Assembly (NCBI GenBank): GCA_016806645.1
Contig: JACSYO010001999.1
Coordinates: 1,484,501 to 1,548,500, forward strand
Source of the DNA: Ophiodon elongatus
Lineage: Eukaryota; Chordata; Actinopteri; Perciformes; Hexagrammidae
DNA: 64,000 bases
Reading direction: 5' to 3'
Shown: one piece after another, positions 55,431 through 64,000 of the stretch
Layout of the letters: every line of letters starts with the position of its first letter
How positions within the stretch are numbered: the stretch's first letter is position 1
Notes under the pieces: generated by a model
What the model was told of the DNA's origin: nothing
Databases searched by the model: none
The model's input: the letters and a program-made list of their open reading frames with translations, nothing else
Program-made: the position numbers and the translations under genes

Positions 55431-55461
<31 letters not shown>
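55398..55461. repeat. (CA)n microsatellite with CAGA and CACG interruptions
   Basis: About 64 bp; inverted pair with the TG array at 55561. Confidence 0.95.
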
Positions 55462-55557
55462 AGTGCAGATGGAGTGTCGGGCTAATAGATGTCAGTGTTT
55501 CTGATAATCTGATGGAGGGAAGCGATAACAGAAAGAGTCATTGATTTCCCTTGTGGC

Positions 55558-55560
<3 letters not shown>

Positions 55561-55588
<28 letters not shown>
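55561..55588. repeat. (TG)14 microsatellite
   Basis: 28 bp of perfect TG, 100 bp after the CA array. Confidence 0.95.
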
Positions 55589-55590
<2 letters not shown>

Positions 55591-56383
55591 TGTCTCGTTT
55601 CAAATGGGCAGTGAGACAAATGGCCTTGAGGAAAAAATAAGCAATTATTACCAAATAGTATAAAACAAAAACTAAAAAAAAACACAAATTCTTAAATTAT
55701 ACCATTTCATATTGCAGCGCTTCAATTTTACGTTTATATATTTCATGCATGATAGTTGGGACGCCTGTATGTGTGTTGATGGCGGAGTAATGTCCGTTTC
55801 TCATTCCCAGGTTGTCAAATACCGACGCTTCGCCACACCCCCCCTCCGCGTCTGATAAAGACGCACACTTTTAGCTGTTTAGCGTCGCCATGTTCCCCCT
55901 CGGATCTCAGAAATGACTTTTGCTGAGTACAACGTGAACGTAACTGAGGGAAGTAAAGGCCAACGCTACGTCATGCACTATAATACACCAACATATACAT
56001 TTGGGGGGGGGGGCAGATTTCAAAAGAATAAAAAAAAAAACACCCCTTCTATTTTTCAATGCATGCATGCACATTACTACTGACAATGCGACACACACTA
56101 CAGAAACGTGCCCCAGCATTGTAACACGCTCGTTCACATTTCCACGGAGAAGTCGTCACACACCGGAGTCTTCACCTGCCTCGCAGCGCTCTCTTGAAGC
56201 TGCAGATGAGAGAGCTTTTCTTCTCTTTGCTTCAACCTCCCCCCTTTGCGTTGGACGTGTAATGACAGGCGTGGGTGTTTACCTCGGCACACCAAAGGTT
56301 CGAGCCGACACCGGAGTGCTCCTCTCTTTTTCTCTCGCTGTGTTCTCGGTACTAACCCCCCAACCCTCACCCCCCAGCATCCC

Positions 56384-56386
<3 letters not shown>
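55589..56386. other. Non-coding stretch, possible repeat at 55790-55920
   Basis: 'AAATACCGACGCTTCGCCAC', 'CGTCTGATAAAGACGCACAC' and 'TTTAGCGTCGCCATGTTCCC' feel like an interspersed teleost repeat, unconfirmed. G10 and A10 runs are at 56004-56040. The 272-codon plus frame at 56001-56819 runs through the GA array and CpG island and is not called a gene. Confidence 0.35.

Positions 56387-56422
<36 letters not shown>
56387..56422. repeat. (GA)18 microsatellite
   Basis: 36 bp of perfect GA at the 5' edge of the CpG island. GAGA tracts are common next to vertebrate promoters. Confidence 0.96.
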
Positions 56423-56424
<2 letters not shown>

Positions 56425-56439
56425 GCCGAACGCCGTCTT

Positions 56440-56720
56440 CTTCGCTTCTCTTTTTTCCTAACCTGCTCCCCGGTCCCGCGCTCACCGCCGTTACCGTAGC
56501 AACATCTGCGCGACTGCATCCACCCCCGTGTCATTTATTTTTTATTAAGATTGGCCGCTCGTGCCCAAGCGCGCGCGCGCAACAGCTCGACGGCGAGGCG
56601 CGTGGCACCGGAGCGTTGCCAGCCTATAAGTCCGCGCTCCGAGCCAATTACCGCCTCCTCGCCTCCAGAACTAAACACGCTGCACCTCGAGGAAGACTCA
56701 CCTCGAGCAGAGGGAAGTGC
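56440..56720. promoter_or_regulatory. CpG island, best promoter candidate in the window
   Basis: I count about 31 CpG in roughly 250 bp, far above the rest of the window, including a (CG)5-6 run at 56570-56581. It contains a palindromic X-box (56490-56503), CCAAT boxes in both senses (ATTGG near 56550, CCAAT near 56644) and TATAAG (near 56626). On the minus strand CTCGAG/GTGAGT (donor at 56696-56701) is a consensus exon end, so a minus-strand untranslated first exon is possible. Direction and gene are unknown. Confidence 0.55.
56490..56503. promoter_or_regulatory. Palindromic RFX X-box in CpG island
   Basis: GTTACCGTAGCAAC fits GTTRCC-N2-RGYAAC, the canonical 14-bp X-box with the standard 2-nt spacer. 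In a CpG-island promoter such a box is typical of RFX-regulated (often ciliary) genes; the target gene is not visible. Confidence 0.6.
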
Positions 56721-59700
56721 AGCCACTTGAGCCACACTTGTTACATTAAGCCAATCAAGGACATTACTGCACACCTGGGTAGACGTCAGTGTTGCTCAAA
56801 GTGGGGCGGGGGGGCATAAAGAAGTCCATACAGCTTTTGAAAGGAAAAGGTTGATTAGAATATGTTCAAACAATATTTTTTGGGTTTTCAATCAAACATT
56901 TTTGGTTTCTCATTTCGTTCCGGGCCCCGAGGACATCGAGTCTTCTGCTCTTGCCTCCTAATTATTGCCATTGCAGCTCCCACAGGCCGCAAGGCTGTTT
57001 CTAAGAATCTTTAATTGAAATGTGAATTTAATTACAAATGCACTACTTTTTTAAAAAAAAAAAAGGGCTCTGGTTCAAAGTTCACCGTCCAGCCATCTGT
57101 TGCATCGCTCTGTGCTGACCTACACTAAACCTCACCATTTCTTCCCGGTTTTTTTTGTTTTAATTCTCCGATTTTATCTCCTTTTTGGATGGGGACAAAC
57201 GACACGAGTAAAAACTACTGGTATTAATATACTGCACATTTGTTTTTCAAAATCGTATGAATGATTCCTCCAACAGGGCCTACTTGAACCCCTTTAGTGA
57301 GGATGGGGATTTCCTCCTCCTTCATCGTTGCTGACACAGAGCAGGATCGGCCCGTCTGTCATCCCTCACAGACCACTGGATTCAAACGTCTCAGTATTTG
57401 TTCAAACTGCAGGCCGGATTACAAAATACACAGCTGTATAACATGTTCACACACATTCCAACATTTTCTGTTTCGTACAATCAGAATTTAAAGTTGGAAC
57501 ACTTGGGTTTTCAGTGCTGCTTGGTGTGGCGGCAACAGCAGGTTGAAAAACGATGTCAGAGTTCACGGAGGCAGCACTTTTACAAACTCATGCCATTTTA
57601 AAGAACGGTCAATAATCCTTTTTTTAAATTGTTTATCGCGCAACGAGCAACCACGAACTGATTTCACGTTCCACACGGCACAAGTGGTGTTCCACACAAC
57701 AGCAGAAGGAGTTGGTTACCTTGCTCCGTTTGTAGACTAGCTTCTTCAGCGTCATTGTTTTTTTTTTTAAATAACATTTCTCCAACCTCACTTCTTCGTG
57801 TCTTCGTGCGGGACCTCGTTGAGTGCCGTGTCCCACGTGCAGCCGTCCACATTACGGAGAAGAAGAAGCCCGAGTGAACCCTCGTCTGCAATTTCTCAGT
57901 GCGGTCTCCATCAGTGAGGAGAAATATCCCGTTTCTCTTGAGGAATCACAATGAATTACTTTTTTAAAATTGAATGTTCTTAGTTTTCAAATTAAAAGAA
58001 AGAAATAATTAAATACACATATAAGCTGGTTGAGTAGTCCGGAAGAAAAATAAATAAATAAAGACACAAACAAGATTGTCACAGGATATGAAGGGTTTAA
58101 TAAATTCATACATCATCTGATGGATTTAAGCCATGGCCAGGATTACCTGAGCTTTTACTCCTGTGTTGTTAAAAAAGAAATAATACAAAACCATGAAGCT
58201 CAAAAACAATAAAATTCAAATCAGTTCTGTTTTTCCAGTCAAACACCAAAACCAGGACGGTCCCGATGCACTCCATTCATCTCGCACCTGAAATGATTTC
58301 CTTGTTTTTCATCCCAACAAAGGAAGCGGTGGACGTTAACTGAATTTCAGGATATGGAGGACTGACCCTGAATGGATCTTTACAGCCCACATCTGAGAAA
58401 TACCTTCTCCTGAACATGTGAATGACGGAAATTGAAAGTGCATCACGAATCTAATTGAGCACACTCGTTTCTCCTTCAAAAGCTTCCTGATAAAATGTAG
58501 CAGTGCAAAATAACAGGGCACCCTTTGCTGGATGACACCGCAGATAAATACCATTATGAGAATGGTTTTCTTTAAAACAAAGCATGCGAACAGAAAATCC
58601 ACTCTCTCATAACTTTAAAACGGGAACGCGACAAGCAGCCGCTCTTAGTGCCAAAGTAAACGCCGACGTCAGATGGCCGTTCTGACCTTTTCCTCCCTCT
58701 CGTCATCCGTGGTTAACCAGCAGGTTCTAAGAGAAGAGAGAAATAAAATAAAGAGGGGGAGAAAAAAGAATCCAGAATTAGTCCATACACTCTTGCCACA
58801 CCTTCCGACCTTTGAGATGCTTTTAGGAGCAAAGACCGCCGTGCCTTGTGCGTACTTTCCCGGCTGTAACCGAACACAGCTGAAAGGTCGGAGCTGCTAA
58901 TAGTAGGGATTATCTCAGTGATGGAGAGCAGAGAACCTGTCGACTCTCCACCTTTTCATGCTGCAACACATTGCAACAACAGGAAGTGGACTAGATCTTC
59001 CCTCTTGGTTACCCTCAACTTGTTGATGCAGTCTGTATTTGGTATTTGTCGTTACATTTTTTACAAGACTGTTCCCCTTGACATATTAAATAATTTGCAG
59101 TTTAGCGCTAGAAGTTTGGGAATGGACTTTGAAATTGTTATTATTATTAATAACTTGCAGAAATATGTTGTGTTAAGTCCACCATCTTCTCTTTCCCTCT
59201 CTCCGTCACGCTCTCTACACACACATAGTGAGCGACCCGGCACTCGGTCATCCTTTCTCTTACCGTCTTGGTTAAAAGTCAAAATGTATTCAAAGAAAGA
59301 TGGATCTATGTTTGTTGGCGTTTAGGCTTTTGAAAAATAACACTTTCACTGTGGTTTCGTTTTTTTTCATGGAATGGAGAATTGCTTTCGTAATTCAAAG
59401 TCTGTACGAGCGCCATTTAATGTTGTATTTCACAGTTGTTTAGATTGTTATCCCAAAGTAATCACATGCACACAGATATTCTCAGCAACAGTGTCCCTCA
59501 TTATGGGAAACGGTGATGCGCGTCACCATGTGACGACACATTACTACAATTTCATTGTCTAGATCTGTACAATATGTTGTAAACATGAAAGAGTAACCGA
59601 CATGTCGTGCTTCTGTTTCAAAATAAAAGCTCTCTGGTGTTTCTCTGTGGACTGAATCCCTTTATTTGTCAAGACAAGGCTTTTATTCTGAAATGTTTGC

Positions 59701-60270
59701 AGGACAGTGTGGTGGAAAATGCTGTGACATGTTCTGCTCAATAAATTAACAAAGTTTAATCGTGGATTATTATTATTATTATTATTAACAAATGAGCACA
59801 CACTTCTCAACCCTTTTCTGTCCAAAATAAAAATGTTTAATTAAATTAATTGGCCATTATGAAAGGCAAACTTCCAAGCTCACGCAGGCAGTGTGGCCCG
59901 GGCGTTATAATGCATGAGATCTACCCGAAACCCATTTCAAATACATTCAGGTAAATCCTCATTCATGATCTCTGAACACCCCAGCATTCAGTTCATGTGC
60001 GGGAGATGTAAAGACCTCCAAGAGAGCTATAGCCTACTAACTTGAAAACAGCTCTGTGCAATTGATCTAAGCAGTGCAACCTCCCATCTTTCAACCGAAG
60101 ATCAATGAGGCCCTTGAAACCCCAGCACTTCATCACCCTGAGAGAACCCAACAGGTCTGACGCCGTGATTCCAAGCTGCAGTGTACGACCTCATCTTAAA
60201 TACTGTGAGGGGGCTTCACCAATGAACTGGCTATGATCAATTAACACCTTGAAATCCTGGCAAGGCGCTC

Positions 60271-60271
<1 letters not shown>
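56721..60271. other. Non-coding stretch
   Basis: About 3.5 kb. An A13 run lies at 57052-57064, AATAAA words are scattered (for example near 59621 and 59741), and an ATT array is at 59767-59787. The 135-codon frame at 58918-59325 has no recognisable domain. The stretch could contain 3' UTR or lncRNA sequence, but nothing supports that directly. Confidence 0.4.
59767..59787. repeat. (ATT)7 trinucleotide repeat
   Basis: 21 bp of perfect ATT. Confidence 0.93.
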
Positions 60272-60338
<67 letters not shown>

Positions 60339-60361
60339 TAGAGAGAGAGAGAGAGAGAGAG
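60272..60361. repeat. (GA)43 microsatellite
   Basis: 90 bp of GA with one GCGATA interruption near 60335. Confidence 0.98.
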
Positions 60362-61044
60362 CATATCAAGCCAAAGTGACCACCAGCCAACCGGAGTAGA
60401 GCTTTGACACCATGCAGACCTATTCCGGTAACCTTGGAGTTCAACCTGTCATAAAGATCGATAGAAGCGAGGTGATATACCTCGTTACTGAGATGGTATC
60501 GAGTTATAGATTAAACAGTGGACGCTCATGGGTGTTTAAAAGTAGGTGATTGGCCTTCAATTTGAAGGGCAATGAACTCTTAGAAGCCTTATTAGTTATT
60601 ACTTATGTTTTCCAAGAAAGCCAATATCTAAAACGATGGCTGCTAGCTGCGATTATATAAGCTGATTACCAAGGAAAGACTCAACCCTGACTACGTGGTC
60701 TGTTTTTTTTTCAAATGCAGATGTGATGCATTCAGCTCCAGACACAAATGTGCCGCCTCTCCCACATATTCCTTGAAGGAAGGATCATGCAAATGATAGG
60801 TGGAAACACGTCAACAGAGTGCGATTATAATTCCACCGGATTCACTGAGGTCGAGCAATTTGTGGCGATCGAGTTTGTGAAGAAAATTCCCTGTCGCTGA
60901 AAGGCAGGCTTCACAATAGCGCGAACGGGTCAAACTACAGGAAGGGTTGTGCCAGAAAAGGGATTAACCTTTAGTCTGCCGAAACCAAAATAACATCAGT
61001 CACAGAGCGAGCACACCACAAATCTATCTAGAGATCTCTATTCA
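60362..61044. other. Non-coding stretch
   Basis: Unique sequence; nothing recognised. Confidence 0.45.
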
Positions 61045-61445
61045 TCAAGTCAACCATGAGGTGTCGCCAGAGGAAAAGTGTGGGGATCACCACAGTCATG
61101 AGGACACATTGTCTCAAAGCCAGGCATTTTTGTAGACAATTGAGTGCCAATCTAGTAGAAGTTGATGGTGTGAACTTTGACTTGCTGGTGGCACTACATG
61201 AAATCCATCACTAAAGTAATCAAGATTCGTCCCCTGGGCATCGCGGATCTCTGTACCGGGATTCGTGGCCATCCATCCGACAGTTGTCAAGACATTTCAC
61301 CAAGAAGCAAATATGTCAACCTCATGTTGTCGGGGATCACCAACTGCTCCTCCTTGTCTGTACAAATTTGTCATGGCAATCCATCCAATAGTTGTCGAGA
61401 TGTTTCAGTCTGGGGCAAAGTGTTGGATCAACCAATCGCCATTAA
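61045..61445 (+). repeat. Repeat family A, copy 4 (three internal half-units)
   Basis: Contains 'GGTGTCGCCAGAGGAAAAGT', 'GGGGATCACCACAGTCATGA', 'GGCCATCCATCCGACAGTTG' and 'TCATGGCAATCCATCCAATA' followed by 'GTTGTCGAGATGTTTCAGTC'. The second ATCCATCC half-unit is the best preserved. Inverted partner at 61975-62525. Confidence 0.85.
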
Positions 61446-61974
61446 ACCGTTAGCATATAGTTAAAGATAAATGAAGTAGTAGAAACATTGGGTTATACGA
61501 AACTAGAGACAGGTTCTCCGAAAGGGGAACAACAATTATCGTGACAATGTCTGATTGTATTGTATCAAAAAACAAATCTTGTGGTTCATACACTGGAATT
61601 TGAACTTGATGTTCAACAAACTGTGAAGTCACTACGGGCTGCAACTACACTCTTGATATGAGATTAACATTTACCATTCCAATCGCTTTCTCTTCACAAG
61701 TTGGGGTGGCTCGGATATATTTTGTGCCATTTGTGTGTCCTGTCTCCGTCTTTCCATCTCTTTTTAATTTCCCACACAGTTTGTTCGACCCCTATTGTAT
61801 TAAATCCTTAAGACCGTAATGTTGTCATTAATCAGTAACAGTCTTCAAATGGAGCAGAAGTGTGGCTCTATCAAGATCACTGTTATTTCTTTTCTGAGCT
61901 GTGATGTCAGACACGTCCCACTACTGTTCCCAATGCTGCGATAGCAGCCGGGCCAAGGGTACCGATGTCAGGTG
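61446..61974. other. Spacer between inverted family A copies
   Basis: Unique sequence; nothing recognised. Confidence 0.4.
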
Positions 61975-62525
61975 GTCCAACACTTTGGGATGGACTGGAA
62001 TATCTCTACAAATATTGGATGAATTGCCGCGAAGCTTTGTGCGGACATTAATGGTCCCCAGATGACAAATTGTCATGACTTTGATGATCCCCTGACTTTT
62101 CCTCTAGCGCCATTATGAGTTTGACATTTTCCGTTTTGAATTAATTGTCTCAACAACTCTATTGCAAGGTTGGCCATGACATTTGGTGGAGATTCATGTC
62201 CCCCCCCAGAACAGAAAGTTGTAATAACTTTGGTGATTCTCTGACTTTTTATCTGGCACCATCATCAGGTCACATTTTTTACATTGTCCATTACTTTAAA
62301 TAATAATCAAATACCTGCCAAACTAATGACCTTCCCATCAGCCTCAGATTTACTTTTTGTTCACTGATAATTTGCAAATATTAGCATGCAACTCAGATGG
62401 TGAAGAGGGCAATCAGCAGCATTTCAGCATGTTGTGATTAAGAGCATGTTAGCATGCTGACATTAGAATTGAGCTAAAAGCACCACTGAGCCTAAGTACA
62501 GCCCCAAAGAGCCATGACCATGGGT
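61975..62525 (-). repeat. Repeat family A, copy 5, inverted, most complete
   Basis: In plus-strand reading: 'ATTAATGGTCCCCAGATGAC', 'TGACTTTGATGATCCCCTGA', 'CTTTTCCTCTAGCGCCATTA', a second 'CTTTGGTGATTCTCTGAC' unit, then 'AGCATGTTAGCATGCTGACA', 'GAGCTAAAAGCACCACTGAG' and 'GCCTAAGTACAGCCCCAAAG'. It holds both the two half-units and the head region, so it defines the family layout best. Confidence 0.85.
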
Positions 62526-62584
62526 GTAGTAGACTGGTAGGGCTAGATGTCCCGAAACCTTCTTCAGGCTATATGAAAACAAAT

Positions 62585-63065
62585 CTAAAAACAACTTCCC
62601 TTGGTCCGCCAAAGTCGATCCCTATTTTAGAAAAACCTCTTGGCTCCGATGTTTACGAATGTTAAACCTGAAGCCGGAAACCTGGGTGTTATATTTGACA
62701 GTGACCTTTCATTTGAAAAGCGGGTTGCATTGGATCGTTCAATCATGTTTTTATCAGCTGAGGGGCATCTAAAAAAAATCAGCTCTTTTTTCAGTCAACC
62801 TGATCTCGAGAAGGTCACTCTTGTTACGTCATCTCGGTTAGATAATTCTTTGTATGCAGGGTTAATCCCCACCCACCCACCCCAAAAAAAACACACCTTC
62901 AGCTGGTGCAAAACAGCTCAGCTTTTAACAAATGCAGGCAGATAAGATCATGTCAGCCCCGTTTTAGCCTCCAATCACTGGCCAAGTTTCTACTGATTAC
63001 TTTTAAAGTACTTCATGGTTCAAAGCCATTAGCATTACATTAGCGTTATTGCTTAATGGCAGCTT
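62585..63065 (+). pseudogene. Decayed LINE reverse-transcriptase fragment
   Basis: Plus-strand translation in shifting frames gives pieces of a non-LTR polymerase thumb region: LGPPKSIPILEKPLGSDV, then NLGVIFDSDLSFEK, DLEKV, SSRLDNSLYAGL, SWCKTAQLLT and DHVSPVLASNHWP. The order matches the LINE C-terminal region that also precedes the 19.4-kb fragment (which starts at NAACVLTKTK, DHITPVLASLHWLPV). Frameshifts and stops (after the first piece and around 62944) show it is inactive. It lies directly after repeat A copy 5. Confidence 0.8.
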
Positions 63066-63130
63066 CCCTTGTAAATCAAATTTTAAATCACTTCTCAAAA
63101 TATATTTAAACAATAATTGTTTTAATAAAC

Positions 63131-63360
63131 GGTGCAATGTGTAAGATCTTGCCAGAATTTTAGTTTAAAACATTCACAAAATGAACCAACCTTATCAACA
63201 GACTGTGAAGATGTTACAGTGTTGTGTCAATGACGTCAGTGTATTCCGTTGCAGAGATATCTACTGAAATGTGCACGCTGACCAGCTGGGCCCAGCCCGT
63301 CCTGTGTAGCAATGCTTCTTGTTCCCTGAGAGTATGTGGCTAGGTATTACACATTGCAAC
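63131..63360. mobile_element. MITE with ~23-bp imperfect terminal inverted repeats, repeat family M
   Basis: The left end GGTGCAATGTGTAAG (63131) and the right end TTACACATTGCAAC (to 63360) are inverted, 13 of 14 outermost bases matching and about 19 of 23 overall. The interior holds 'GCCAGAATTTTAGTTTAAAA', 'ACGCTGACCAGCTGGGCCCA', 'CCTGTGTAGCAATGCTTCTT' and 'GTATGTGGCTAGGTATTACA', recalled from a common percomorph element. No transposase. A target-site duplication is not evident. Confidence 0.75.
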
Positions 63361-64000
63361 AGTAACGCGAGCACATCGTTTTCTTTTTAACATGTCTTTG
63401 CTTTTTAATGTTAATTTATTTTCATTTAAAAGAATTGTCTGATTTTATTTAATTTAATTCTTTTTTGTTTTTTAACCATGTAAAACCCTTGTAACTCTTG
63501 ACGTCCCACCATTTGATCCACTGCGTTTGGAAAACTGAGGATGAATGAAGGTGCTTCCAGACAAAATGAGTACTTTGCTTATGCGCTTGTATTTTTATGA
63601 AAAAATGTGGATTTATAAGGTGAAAATGTTTAATGCATTCCTGTAACACTGGCAGATATTTTAATTTCATGGTTTCTTCGATTAAGTTGAATAAATAAAA
63701 AAACATTCCAGTCAATACGTTAATTAGAAGTGAAATCTATTATTAATCCATGGTTTGTTACTATACAATAAAGCTAACACTAAAATCTCTTTGGTGTGCC
63801 AGTCAGAAATCGATCGGGCTCAGCCCTGCTTGGCTGTAGAGGCTGGCCAGCAGCAGGGAGGAGGGCTGTTTCAGAACGACTACTGGTCCCTCTCAAGTCC
63901 TTCAGTGACCCATGTGGAACGATGCACTGAGCTAAATGAGGGCGGAAGTCTCGAGGTGCATTGACCAGAAGCAAGCCGGCAGATGGGCAGACTGCATGTA
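63361..64000. other. Non-coding stretch to window end
   Basis: AT-rich to about 63780, then GC-richer sequence (63810-63990) with an open frame on both strands but no domain. An exon cut by the window edge cannot be excluded. Confidence 0.35.

Noticed and set aside
56296..56306. tRNA B-box-like GGTTCGAGCC
   Set aside because: No A box or cloverleaf upstream at the right distance.
56001..56819. 272-codon plus-strand frame
   Set aside because: Runs through A and GA repeats (RERERE run) and then a CpG island lacking stops; no domain, and composition explains its length.
58918..59325. 135-codon frame
   Set aside because: No recognisable domain; ends in pyrimidine-rich sequence; no splice or promoter context.
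61177..61464. 95-codon frame
   Set aside because: Lies in repeat family A and translates its internal half-units.

Overview
This looks like 64 kb of non-coding nuclear DNA from a ray-finned fish, most likely a percomorph teleost. Three things point there: very frequent CA/TG microsatellites (about 22 long arrays, one per ~2.9 kb); many interspersed repeat families I recognise from memory as percomorph repeats (no search was possible); and teleost-style LINE, SINE, solo-LTR and MITE copies. There are no operon-like gene blocks, bacterial ribosome binding sites, tRNA or rRNA genes, or CRISPR arrays. I find no host protein-coding gene I would defend. The long open frames come from simple repeats read as protein, from the antisense of repeats, or from chance. 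The only convincing protein-coding sequence is the C-terminal end of a LINE reverse-transcriptase ORF at 19428-19805 (minus strand), plus a decayed relative at 62585-63065 (plus strand).

Layout. 0-8 kb: unique sequence with repeat copies at 281-430, 1497-1788 and 5870-6430; the last carries CTCF-like and YY1-like motifs. 8.2-10.2 kb: a dense microsatellite block, then a CpG-rich promoter-like zone with a 20-bp E-box palindrome, a C/EBP palindrome, an 11/13-bp minisatellite and a weak first-exon candidate on the minus strand. 10-19 kb: repeats, a MITE (12753-13210), purine tracts and a 15-bp minisatellite with higher-order structure. 19-27 kb: a mobile-element graveyard with a 5'-truncated LINE and three probable solo LTRs (23043-23553, 25017-25329, 26022-26570). 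Each LTR has TG...CA ends and short flanking direct repeats.

27-36 kb: AT-rich, conserved-element-like sequence with hairpins, then composite repeats and a large percomorph repeat with an inverted-repeat hairpin. 36.9-37.7 kb: a degenerate tRNA-derived SINE and a TTAA-flanked MITE. 38-44 kb is mostly unique. 44.3-45.7 kb is a striking simple-sequence block with TG/TG/CA arrays and a ~750-bp pyrimidine tract. 46-56 kb is mixed. 56.44-56.72 kb is the best promoter candidate: a CpG island with a palindromic RFX X-box, CCAAT boxes, a TATA-like element and a consensus splice donor on the minus strand. 57-60 kb has nothing recognisable. 61-63.4 kb holds an inverted pair of one repeat family, the decayed LINE fragment and another MITE.

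As no genes are identified, nothing can be said about gene cooperation. The window is best read as intergenic or large-intron DNA shaped by retroelements, MITEs and microsatellites, with two promoter-like CpG-rich zones (8.86-10.2 kb and 56.44-56.72 kb). Repeat-family assignments rest on pattern recognition plus copy-to-copy comparison within the window. All should be checked with RepeatMasker and a teleost library.
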